Assembly (NCBI GenBank): GCA_963575645.1
Contig: OY754464.1
Span: 82,992,948-83,056,947 of the forward strand
Reading direction: 5' to 3'
Length of the DNA stretch: 64,000 nucleotides
DNA from: Xanthostigma xanthostigma
Lineage: Eukaryota; Arthropoda; Insecta; Raphidioptera; Raphidiidae
Part shown: positions 32,848 through 44,800 of the stretch, piece after piece
How the letters are laid out: every line of letters begins with the position of its first letter
How positions within the stretch are numbered: the first letter of the stretch is position 1
The notes under the pieces: generated by a model
The model's input: only the letters and a program-made list of their open reading frames with translations
What the model was told of the DNA's origin: nothing
The model's database searches: none
Made by a program: the position numbers and the translations under genes

Positions 32848-35800
32848 CTACATTGTGGGCCAAACAATTTTTTCTATCCACGGTACAAAGTGAGATACTC
32901 GCGTGTAGACACCAGGTACATTGGGTGTACCGCAAACCTTGCCAAAAGAAGTTACGCCTACCAGATTGAAAAGACAGCACGAATCTGCACGTTTAACCTG
33001 CAGTGGACCCCCTGAATCACCCTGTAAATAAAAAAAAATTAATTGTTAATGTTTCAAATACCATTCAACTATTAAGATAAGCATTGTTTCTGTCTATTTT
33101 TTGTTTGGGCATAACACAAAGGATAGTTCGATTTTAGATAAAATGCAAATAATGATTAGTTAGAAGGACCTCCTGTGTAACTAGTATTTAATGAATAACA
33201 GCTGTAGAGCGTATTAACATACAGAGCAGAGGTATATCAATTGTCGGAAGGTATGAAACGTTCTCTGCTGGTCGTTGAAATGAATTTCTGGAGAAGGAGT
33301 TGCGGAAGATCTAGGCTGAACCAAATAGAAATGATGGCATCTCGTCAGTAACGACACTCGTTGACTTTGTACGAAGCAAACAACTTATTTGGTACGGACA
33401 TGTAAGGACGATTGCGGTAGAAAGGTGGCCTAAGAAGATAATATATTGGATCCCAGAAGAGAGAAGGAAAAAGGGAAGACCACGCAGAAGCAATGCAGGA
33501 GAAAAGAAGGAGAATGGTTAACTGAGATTTATGGACGCTATATTATATAAGATTTTACCTGGCAAGTATCTTCACCAGCAATAGGACTTCCGTAACATAA
33601 CTGTGTCTCCGGAATGATACCATTTTGGAGTCTCCTTCTAGTAGTAGTTCTGTATACTTCGTTGCAGCGTTCGATGGTGAACGCATCAAGGGTCACCTTG
33701 TGGAGATCATCACTAGGATTTCCCTCGAACTCTAACAAACCCCATCCTGTGGCCACGGCCTGGGTTTCTAATAAATCATTACCCGAATGTAGACAAACTG
33801 GTCGAACGATTGGACTGAACCTAGCAGGACGATCGGTACGCAGTAAGGCAATATCGTTGTAGACGGATGGTGGTTTATAGTCGGGATGAACGATGGTTTC
33901 GTCAATATTGAAGTCTTGAACGTGAGCCATGTTGTTCTTGTTCATTAGACCCAAATGAATCCAACGGGGTTCGCCACTAAAATAAATAATGTTATATCTT
34001 TATAATTTGAATTAAGGTTTGTTTAGTATCTGTCACTTTTCTGGTCTAAGAACATTGATCTTATTGACGATCCCTAGTATGGATCAGAGTTAATTTAGGT
34101 TTTGTTGTCCGAAGGTTTTTTTTAATCTGACACCAGGAGGATACCTCGCTAAAACTAGGGTTGACTTAATGCAACCCTTTCAGGATACAAAAAAATCTGA
34201 TTTAAATCAAAATATATGTTTGTCTTACTTTCTTGATAAAAAGACGCAGTGGGCAGCCGTTAAAACGTATCTGTCACTGAGTAAGCTTCCCCCACACAGC
34301 CACTTTTTTTCAATGTCTGTACCGTAACCAATGATAGCCTATAAAAATAGAAAATTTATAAATCAACTATAAATTTAAGTCAGTTAATCCTCAACGTCTC
34401 AGTATTCCGGGCGCGACGTCCCGCATCAATAAAGCGCTGGATAAGAGAATTATTCAAATCTTCTTGGTGTCCGGGCTTGTATGCCGTGGTCTATTGGTAT
34501 TACTACCTGACGTTTCGTCTACAACTGCGGTAAACATTATCAGACCACGGCATACAAGCCCGGAAACCAAGAAGATTTGAATCAACACCGGCCGTGAAAG
34601 CCTACACACTTGGATAAGAGAATTATTGTTCCACATTCATCAATGCAGCACTATTTTCTAATCTTTCCAGTGCTGAATTCGGGGACTAGAGAGGAGACAC
34701 CCGCAGCCTGCTAATTCAGTATTTAATTTACCTACAACTTTTTGGCTGCACACTTAAAGGAAATATTTTCGATATGAAATGAGACTTACCATATGCGGAA
34801 ATTCACTTTTCTCATTTGGCTCTCCCCCAAGTATTCGTACATCAATACTAGGCTCTATTTCGTTAGACTCAGCTTCTCTGATATATTCTTGACACACTAA
34901 AAATTTTTTACAGCCTCCAATTAATCATAATTTGCATTTAAAAGTAAAAGTGAACAATTAAGTACATAATCTGTAAAAATTAATTTCTTATCCCGCTTAC
35001 GAGCGGTTGAAGACTCGTTGTCCATCAACACCGTCACTTCCATTACTTGCTTTTTCCTTTCTATTTTGTAACGTGCTATATAAATATTATTATAGTCCAA
35101 ATTACATGCAACTACAAAGATTCGAGTCAATTGAACATTTGACAGATGATGAAAATCAAGATTAAAGATTATTTTTACATTGAGACTTAATTATAAGCGT
35201 GTTAAAAATATAGTTCCTTCTCTGACTTGGAAATAAGCAAGATTTTTTTGTATTTCTAATAGGTACTTACTTCGAACACTTCTCTTCATTTTGGTTTGTT
35301 TAAATCGTTCACAACAGCATACAATCATTGTATTGTTTTCATATCGGCAAATCTGAGGTTTTATGCCGTACTGGATCAAGGTCACCGCATCTTCGCACTC
35401 GTTCAAGGGTCTGCAAACACCTTCCCAACCATGGGCCTGTACTATGCACGTACTATCTATACAGGAATAAAAAATAAGGATAATCTTCCTATAGAACTAC
35501 GTACAGTCAGAGTGCCCGTCGGCAAAAATTTAAAATAACATGAACCATTTAAAATGTCTGACACCTCGAATATGTCGAACATATTCGAGGTGTCAGACAT
35601 TCTAAACGGTTCATGTTATTTGTCAGAGAACATTATTTTAGCGTTTTGGTTGAAGTGTTTAAGCTATCCAATTAAAAAACAAACAGTATCTATAAATTTT
35701 TTTACATGTCGTCAAAACGACATCTTTCGGAAAGTTTAGAGGGAAAACGCCCCAAAATCAAGAAAAGTTATAGAAATAGGTGTCAGACTAGGCCTAATGA

Positions 35801-38800
35801 AGCCATATACAAAGTTTGTGGAGAGTATTTGTCAATAAAATTTTTGCCGACGGGCACTCTGACCATTTGATATAGTATAATAAAGAAAATAAAATTTCTA
35901 ATATCGCGTGAGGTGACGCGGGTGATGGCTAGTATTCAATATTATATTTACTATTCGTTACATGGTTACCTATATAATATGACCTCAACTGTTGAGCGTC
36001 TATAATCTACAATCTTCTCCTATACCAGGGGTCGGCAACCTTTTGAGATGGAAGAGCCAAAACAATTTACAAAATTTCCCAGTTTTTAAAGAGCCACTAA
36101 ACATTTTCGTTTCAGTATTATAGTATTTGCTTATATAGTATAGCACGGCAGTGGAAGGATTTCTGGTAACGTAGGTCCATTCCCACCTGTGAATAAATAA
36201 AAGAAAAAAGACGGACAGATTTCTCAAAACGGTGGATTGTTTGGGCTATACCGGTGTTATTTTGGGCCCATAGTGATCAGAGAGGGTACAGCTCCACTTC
36301 TTCTACTGTTCTGAGAAACTTGTGCAGAAATGTAACAAAGAAAAGAATATGCAGTGGGTCGATAACAATTATATTTCATAATCACTTCAAAAAAACGTGT
36401 CGGTGACAAGGTACAAAGAAATCTGATTCACAAGTACATTCTTAATATTAACAATATCATTTGATCATGATTGACAATTAGAAACTGGGGGTAGAACCCT
36501 GACGAGGTGATCACTTAATTATCTAGGGAAGTACATTTAATAAGGTTGCTTAAATTAAAAAAAAAAAAATAATAAAACGTGAAAGAGGAAAAGAAAACTA
36601 GGCGTGAGCGTCATACCTTTTTCTGAAGAGTACTTACTTACACTTGAACAATACTTATTCTAGGAATACTTTACATAATTCGTGAGTGACTACGGGTATT
36701 TAGGCACTTCATGGTAGTACCATGAAGTCTAAATTCGGTTTGGAGAAGAAGCTTGAAGATGATTCTGTGGTTTATTCCATGAGCGTCCTTTTCATGCGAC
36801 CACACCGAATCGCGGAAAACAACTTAATGTTTGTTATTTTTCCGTAACTAATCAATATTGATTTTCATTATTTCACACCTAACAACTATTGTTTGTCACT
36901 TTTTCACTTTTTGAAAATCACAGATACCGCGTATTTAGAGTCAGACGACTGGATCACACGATAGACACACTTATGTTTATAAGTCCAAGCCACGCGATCC
37001 AAATCGTACCGCGCATGCAAATATCCGCGAATTTAGTGATTTGATTTCCTTATTTATTTATTTTATTATAATAATTTTTATGCTAATATTAAAAAAATGT
37101 CGCGGTGCTATGGCACCACGTGACAGGCTCCCCCTCTTTAGTGATTAGGAGGTACTCCGCTATACTACTAACTGTACATACAACAAGAAATTCACAACAA
37201 TGAATTTATCTTTGTTGTAACTAAGTCAACAATCACTTGACAATCTACCATATCCCATACTATGGCAGTTGAAGTGTGCTCTTCATAAATAAGCTCTAAT
37301 TAAATTTAACTAATCTAAATTGATCTAACGAGATGAAACAACCACCGATAATACGGAAATTATGGGGTCGTAACCTGACTGGCTGAAGGAGACAGCTTAA
37401 ACGTTAGACGAAATTGGGCCTTAGGAAAGCGCCGGAATGTAAACAAGGACAAGCTTATAATCTAAAACAAAGGACGAGAATAACGAAATAACACAGGGAG
37501 AATTCTTTATTTAGGAAAATAAAGCATAACTCAGGTACGAAAAATAACTTAAACTTTTATTGTTAGTAATAACCTAACCTAACAACACTTGACGTTTGAC
37601 AGATGTCAGCTGTCTGACATTGAACTTGAAATTAAACTAGAGGGCAATGACCTCGGGTGAATTTTTCAATTGTTAACAGACGGAATTTTCTTCAGATGTT
37701 CAATATGAGATTTAAACACCTTTTTGGAGGATGGATCTTGAAGGATGCAGCTAACAGGACTCGTAAATTCTAAAATTACACGGGGATTACTGTAACGAGG
37801 ACAAAGTTTGAGGTGAAAATTCGGTTTCATTTTGTTATAATGTAACCTTTGTACAACAAAATCGCCAACTTGAAACTTCGACTGCAACGAACGGTTTTTA
37901 TTGAAATATTTCGCTTGTAGATCATGTGATTTTGACAGAGCTAGGCGAACTTGATTTTCGGAAGGCAAAGCGTCTTGTTCCCACACAGATGACAAATTCC
38001 ATTGTAAATCGAGTGGAAATTTGATTTCTCTTGACAAAAATATCTTACAAGGTAAATTTTTAATACTTTCATGATATGAAGAATTATTGGCGAAGGTTAT
38101 GTGATTTAATAACAAGTCCCAACTGAGATGATCGTCAAACTTTTGTTGAAGTAAAATTGACAGAGCGGCTCTAACGTTTCGTATTACTCTTTCTACAGCA
38201 TTGGACGAAGGATGATAAGGCGAACTGTGAATGACACGTGAACCCCAGGAAGTACAGAATTCATTAAACTTGTTTGACGTAAACGAAGTCGCGTTATCGG
38301 AAACTATTTTAGTTGGTGGACCATACGTGGTAAAGACTTGATGCAGACATTTTATTATCGACGTGGAACTGGAATCAGGAATCGCGTAAGTTATTAACCA
38401 CTTGCTGTAACTATCCAGAATTAGAAGAACATATTTATTCCCGGAATGTGATTTGACAAGCGGTCCCATGAGATCAATGTAAATTTTGTCCCACACAGAT
38501 TGTGGAGGATTAGACGACATAACTACTTTATCAGGATGTTGATCTGATTTATGCGTTGCACAGAGCATACAATCTTTAATAAATTGACGAACCTCAACAA
38601 ACATGCGCGGCCACCAAAATCTTCGTGATATTGAACGATACGTCTTCGTGACTCCGGGATGACTGGCGATTTGTGAATTATGAAACTGTTCCAATATTTC
38701 TTTCTTGGAGGCGGACGGAACAACAATACGTCGACGACGGTTGCGGCCTACGAGTCGAACCAGGAAATTCTTGTGAATAGCGAAATTTTTCTGAGGTAAA

Positions 38801-41800
38801 CCTTGATTAATTTGACTTTTAAGGCGGTTTAACTCAGGATCTTGATCTTGCAGGATATTAAGTTCGGTAAACGGATTTTTAATTTCCGTAATGGGATTGA
38901 GAAAATTTGATTGTATGGCATTTTTCTCAGAAGTTTCGGATTCAGCTACCAAACGGGATAAACAATCGGCAGTACAATTTACTTTACCGCGAATATGTTC
39001 GACTTTGAAACTGAAACGACTGATGCGAAGTAACCACCTACCTACACGACCTAAGTTGCGGGGGTGCTGAATTAACCATTTGAGACAGGAACTATCTGTC
39101 TGAAGAATAAAAGTTTGATGCGAGAGGTAAGATTTCATTTTTTCCATAGCCCAAATACATGCTAAAGCTTCTTGTTCGTACGTACTGTATTTCTTCTCGG
39201 CGGATGTCAAACGTCGGCTTGCGTACTGGATCGGGTGTAGACCATCTTCAAAGGATTGTAAAAGAACACAACCAACATGATTTTGACTGGCGTCGGTTTG
39301 CAGAATGAATTCGCGTTGAAAATCGGGAAAACGTAGAACTGGTGAACTTGACAGAGCTTCACGAAGTTTGCGAAAAGACTGAATATGCGTTTCCGTTAAA
39401 TTATATTTGACATTTTTCTTCCGTAGATCATTGAGTGGCGACATTATCTGAGCGTACTCGGGGATAAACTTAGCGTAATAACCAACCATTCCAATAAATG
39501 TTTGAAGCTGTTTCAAATTCTTCGGAATTGGCAAATTCTTTATCGCTTCTACTTTGTCGGGATCCATGGAAAGACCGTTGCTTGAGACACGATGACCCAG
39601 GAAGTTGAGTTCGCTTTGGGCGAATTTTATTTTATCCGGATTCACGGTAAGATTAGCTTCTTTTAGACGTCTTAACGTTTCTCGAACGTGTACCATATGA
39701 GATTCCATATCGGGACTGTATATTAATAAGTCGTCGAAAAATACAATCACAAACTTGTATCTTAAATCGGCAAAAATGTCAAACATCAGACGGTTTAGAG
39801 CACTAGGTGAAATAGATAGCCCGAACGGAGCCTTATGAAATTTCCACTGGCCTTCAGGAGTGACGAACGAAGTTAGACTCTTTGATTTGTCAGATAATTC
39901 AACTTGGTAAAAGGCGCTGTTTAGATCCAACGTGGTGAAAACTTTAGCGTTTTTTAAGCACTGGAAAATGTGCTCAATCGACGGAACAGGAAAACTATCC
40001 ATGACAACCTTTTTGTTTAACTGGCGATAATCAATACAAAGTCTATAACCTCCACTTGATTTCTTGACAAGAAAAGCCGGTGAAGCGTAAGGGGATTTAC
40101 TAGGTGAAATAACGCCTTTATTCAAAAGATCACTAATATGTTCCCTCATTATTTTAGCTTGAGGTGGGGAAAGTGGATACGGGGCCTTTCGGACTGGAAT
40201 ATCGTCAGACAAATGAATTGAATATTTGTAATTTTTAGCTTGACCTAGTTCTTCGGTAAGAACTTCTGGAAATTCTGCAAGCAAACTACTAAAGTTGGCC
40301 GCATTTGAATCTATACTGGTAACGTGATCCAGGGAGAAGGTTTTGGACGAAGCGGGTAACGGTACAAAGGGAATGACGTGAGAGGAATCGAATTTGAAAG
40401 AAAGATTATTCTCGGTACAATTAACGTTCGCACCCATTTTGCATAAAGAATCATAACCTATTATGACGGGATACGACAGAGCGTCGAGAACTAGGAAATC
40501 AATCTTCCAGGTAAATTTACTAATAGTAATGACTACTGTTAACGTGAAATTAGATCTCGCGATAGAACTGTTGGCTACTTGGGCATAAGAAATCGAATTT
40601 GTGATCGTACCTATTTTTAACGATGACAAATAATTAGCAAGTTCGGAATTGATGTAGTTCTTGGTAGAACCGGTATCAAGCAGTGCCGAAGCTCGAATAT
40701 GTTGAAAGTAGAGATAAACTAGAGGGATCGTAGAGCTACTTGATTGACTTGGGGAATTATAGGAATAATTCGGGACGGGAGAAGTCAATCGAATAGACGT
40801 ATTTACAGGAGAGGACAAGTTAGCTGGAGGGGGGTGGTTTGAAAGGGGTGACTTATTAACTAATGTGGTTAACCGGGGAAAGACATTAATTTGTTCTACA
40901 TCTTTCGGTTTACTAAAAATTTTGACAACGCTATCTCACCCTTGAGAGGGCAGGATAGCCTTAGGTTCAGAAGGAGAAGGACGTGGGGGACGAACCGGAC
41001 ACTGGGCTATAAAGTGACCTGGTTGTTTACAATATCGGCAACAAGGGGAAAAATTAGGAGCGACAAGTCCGGTCGAATTGGGGTGAGTGTACGTTTTACG
41101 TTGACGTTCAACTACTCTCAAATGTTTTATAAGCTGGTGAAGCTCAGCTAAACAAGTTGGGGTATCTCTGAATTGTAGATAATTAAATGTGGATTCGTTT
41201 TGGTTAAGCCAAATGCGCGCAATTATCTCCGATTCAGACAGGCTAGGACCCAATAATTCGACGTATTTCAAGACGTCTTCAGCATATTCGGGGAAATTCT
41301 CAGAGAGGTTCTGACGCCTACTGATATAGCGTTCTATTAGCATAGCCCGATCTATAGAAGTGGTGAAATGGTCTAGAATAAGGTTTTTGAGCTGTGTCCA
41401 TTCGAGTTCAGAATAGACATTAAGTCTCCACCACTGTCGGAGGGGTCCGTCAGTCTTAGTGCCTAAACTCTTTAACAAAATATGAAATGGAACTAAAGCG
41501 AATTGACTCACGTTCTCGATTTCTAACAGGAATTGTATCAAAATGTCAAGATCTGTACCTGTAGCGGTAGGTACGTTACGCAACAAGTCCCGGATATCGC
41601 CCATATTTGCATGCGAAGCGGTATGATTTGGAACGGAAATAAGAGTTGGCTCGGACTTACTCGGTGAGTGCACTGGAGGATCGTCCATCGCCGGCGGAGA
41701 GTCTGGAAGTTCAGCGGTGGTCGGAGGCGGACCTGGAGATTTGCTTTGGCCGGGTGTCGGCGGAGACTTTGGGCTGCGGCAGGACTTATGGCGCGGCATG

Positions 41801-44800
41801 GTCGACTGGAAGACGTGGAATCGGACAGGAACAGGACTCAGGAATTAACTACGCTCCTTGCTACCAATTATAGCACGGCAGTGGAAGGATTTCTGGTAAC
41901 GTAGGTCCATTCCCACCTGTGAATAAATAAAAGAAAAAAGACGGACAGATTTCTCAAAACGGTGGATTGTTTGGGCTATACCGGTGTTATTTTGGGCCCA
42001 TAGTGATCAGAGAGGGTACAGCTCCACTTCTTCTACTGTTCTGAGAAACTTGTGCAGAAATGTAACAAAGAAAAGAATATGCAGTGGGTCGATAACAATT
42101 ATATTTCATAATCACTTCAAAAAAACGTGTCGGTGACAAGGTACAAAGAAATCTGATTCACAAGTACATTCTTAATATTAACAATATCATTTGATCATGA
42201 TTGACAATTAGAAACTGGGGGTAGAACCCTGACGAGGTGATCACTTAATTATCTAGGGAAGTACATTTAATAAGGTTGCTTAAATTAAAAAAAAAAAAAT
42301 AATAAAACGTGAAAGAGGAAAAGAAAACTAGGCGTGAGCGTCATACCTTTTTCTGAAGAGTACTTACTTACACTTGAACAATACTTATTCTAGGAATACT
42401 TTACATAATTCGTGAGTGACTACGGGTATTTAGGCACTTCATGGTAGTACCATGAAGTCTAAATTCGGTTTGGAGAAGAAGCTTGAAGATGATTCTGTGG
42501 TTTATTCCATGAGCGTCCTTTTCATGCGACCACACCGAATCGCGGAAAACAACTTAATGTTTGTTATTTTTCCGTAACTAATCAATATTGATTTTCATTA
42601 TTTCACACCTAACAACTATTGTTTGTCACTTTTTCACTTTTTGAAAATCACAGATACCGCGTATTTAGAGTCAGACGACTGGATCACACGATAGACACAC
42701 TTATGTTTATAAGTCCAAGCCACGCGATCCAAATCGTACCGCGCATGCAAATATCCGCGAATTTAGTGATTTGATTTCCTTATTTATTTATTTTATTATA
42801 ATAATTTTTATGATAATATTAAAAAAATGTCGCGGTGCTATGGCACCACGTGACAATAGGTATAATACATATATCCGAGGACGACATGTCGCGACGGGGG
42901 CGGTGCGGGTGAGACGCGAGTGGAAATGGCTGAGAGATAGACGTGGTACTCAATCATGGATCGATTGGACGATTTCTAAGGGTGTCGATCTCTGTCCTAT
43001 TCAGATTGAACATAGTGCTGTCGTGTAAAAACTGCAGCAGAAAATTCAATTTTTCATCATAATAATATTCATAAACATCGCGTGTATTAACTTTTAAAAT
43101 ATAAAAATGTGCTAATATCAAAATTGTGCTTTTTTTTTATTTGAACGTGTAGCAATGCCATTGTTTGTGTGGCATTTACAGGAAAATATCTTATGTATTA
43201 TAAAAAGAGTTTGTTAAATTGTTTTATTGTTATTTTACAAAAAACCCATTTTTCGGTTAAATTATTTAATGAAATTTCCTTGATCTTTGTTACATTGGAT
43301 ATTGGAATCACCCAAAATAATAAGATGGATTTGTCTGTGTACATGTCTACCTGTTTGTTCCGGGTTAACTCAAGGCTACTGAACCAATTTTGATCTAATA
43401 TTCACTATAGTCCAAATATCTGTAGGCCGTGATCCAGTGGTATTTCTACCTGTCGTTTCGTCTACAATATTGCGGTAGGCATTTTCAAAGGCGATGACGC
43501 AGCGCTAAGATAGTCTCACAGGCAAGAGTGTCTGGTGGCCTCCCATATTTTAAGCTACGCTCGGTCGTATTTGGCTGTTCCATGGTCGGTCGTTCCAGAT
43601 TTCGACCGAGCAGAAACATAAAAGACACCAGACGTCGACACATTTACCTCTGGACCACCGTATGAGACTTGTCAGGTAGAAATACCAATGGATCGCGTCC
43701 TACAACTATTAGTGTTTGGAACAACGCCGATTGAGCATAGGAATAAAATCGCAATCGAACTATTAGGGTGCAAACATATACTTCTGTCTTTTTTTACGCC
43801 GTAAGAACTGGCGTATCCAGGAGGGCAAAACAAGCACGAGGGACCCGGCTTAAGAAATTTCTAATTTGCCCCCTCCTGAGCCAAAAGCTGCGTACGGCCA
43901 TGTTAACGTCATAGAAAAAGACAAAGTTTTTGAAACAGAGATACTTTATTCAGATTGAATGCAAGTACATCAACCACTAAAATCAGGGAATTACATCGAC
44001 GAAAGAGTCGCAGATATATTTTCAATACGCTTTGTTGCGTTCACTCGCCGCACATTGAGTAGATAGGCAATGATTCATATAGTTAATTATAGATATATGA
44101 TGCTTACACACTTTGATTTTATTTTAAAAAGGGCGGAAATATTTTTTTTATCTGCCTAATCAAGTTGTCTTGATTTTAGTCAGTCGTTAGGAGGTCAATA
44201 AGCAGATATTTAAAATGAGCACGATTTTTAATAGAAAGAGAATTGTTTTGTTGAGAACATTTTCAGCTTTGTGAGTTAAGAGAGATAGATTACTATAGGT
44301 ACCTATATAAAAGTAGCTTCCCAGTCGAATTTTTAATTTATGGAGTGGTCCCGTTCGGTTTCACCCGGGTGCAAAAGAGCGAATGGGGGGACACGAGTAC
44401 GCACATTCAACTTAGTTTACCGTGATGAATGTTGTGTCCATGAAATTTTGGAGTTACCGTTCAAAAGTGTTTGTCTATAAAAAGCAGTATTTATACTTTT
44501 TTTTAAGTAATATAAATTTCTTTTAAATCAATGATTGCTGTAATTAATAAAATATAATAAATATTTAATTGAAAACACTGTAGGATAATTAATTATTTTT
44601 TTATAAGTATCTATAGTTATAACAGTTTTCAAAATAGCTATTAATTAGATTTATTTAATTAGTCGTAAATAAAATTAAAATAAATTTAAATGTAACCCTA
44701 ACATAAAATTGGTTGTCTGTAAAGTCGGTTTACGGACGATAGTTTTACGTGATAACGTCATAAAGAAACATTGATGAACTCTCTGACGTCACGCGAGAAG

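Larger units (their letters stand above)
36139..42855 (-). mobile_element. Ty3/gypsy LTR retrotransposon, looks whole and young
   Basis: Two 987-bp LTRs bound a 4.7-kb centre with gag- and pol-type frames on the minus strand. On that strand the LTR begins TGTCACGTG and ends GTGCTATA. A primer-binding site TGGTAGCAAGGAGCG follows the 5' LTR, and a purine tract AAAGAGGGGGAGCC precedes the 3' LTR. ATAG on each side is a 4-bp target duplication. The LTRs differ at one position by my reading, so the insertion is very recent. No envelope gene was seen. It lies in intron 1 of SP4, in the same orientation, inside a hAT fragment. Confidence 0.92.
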
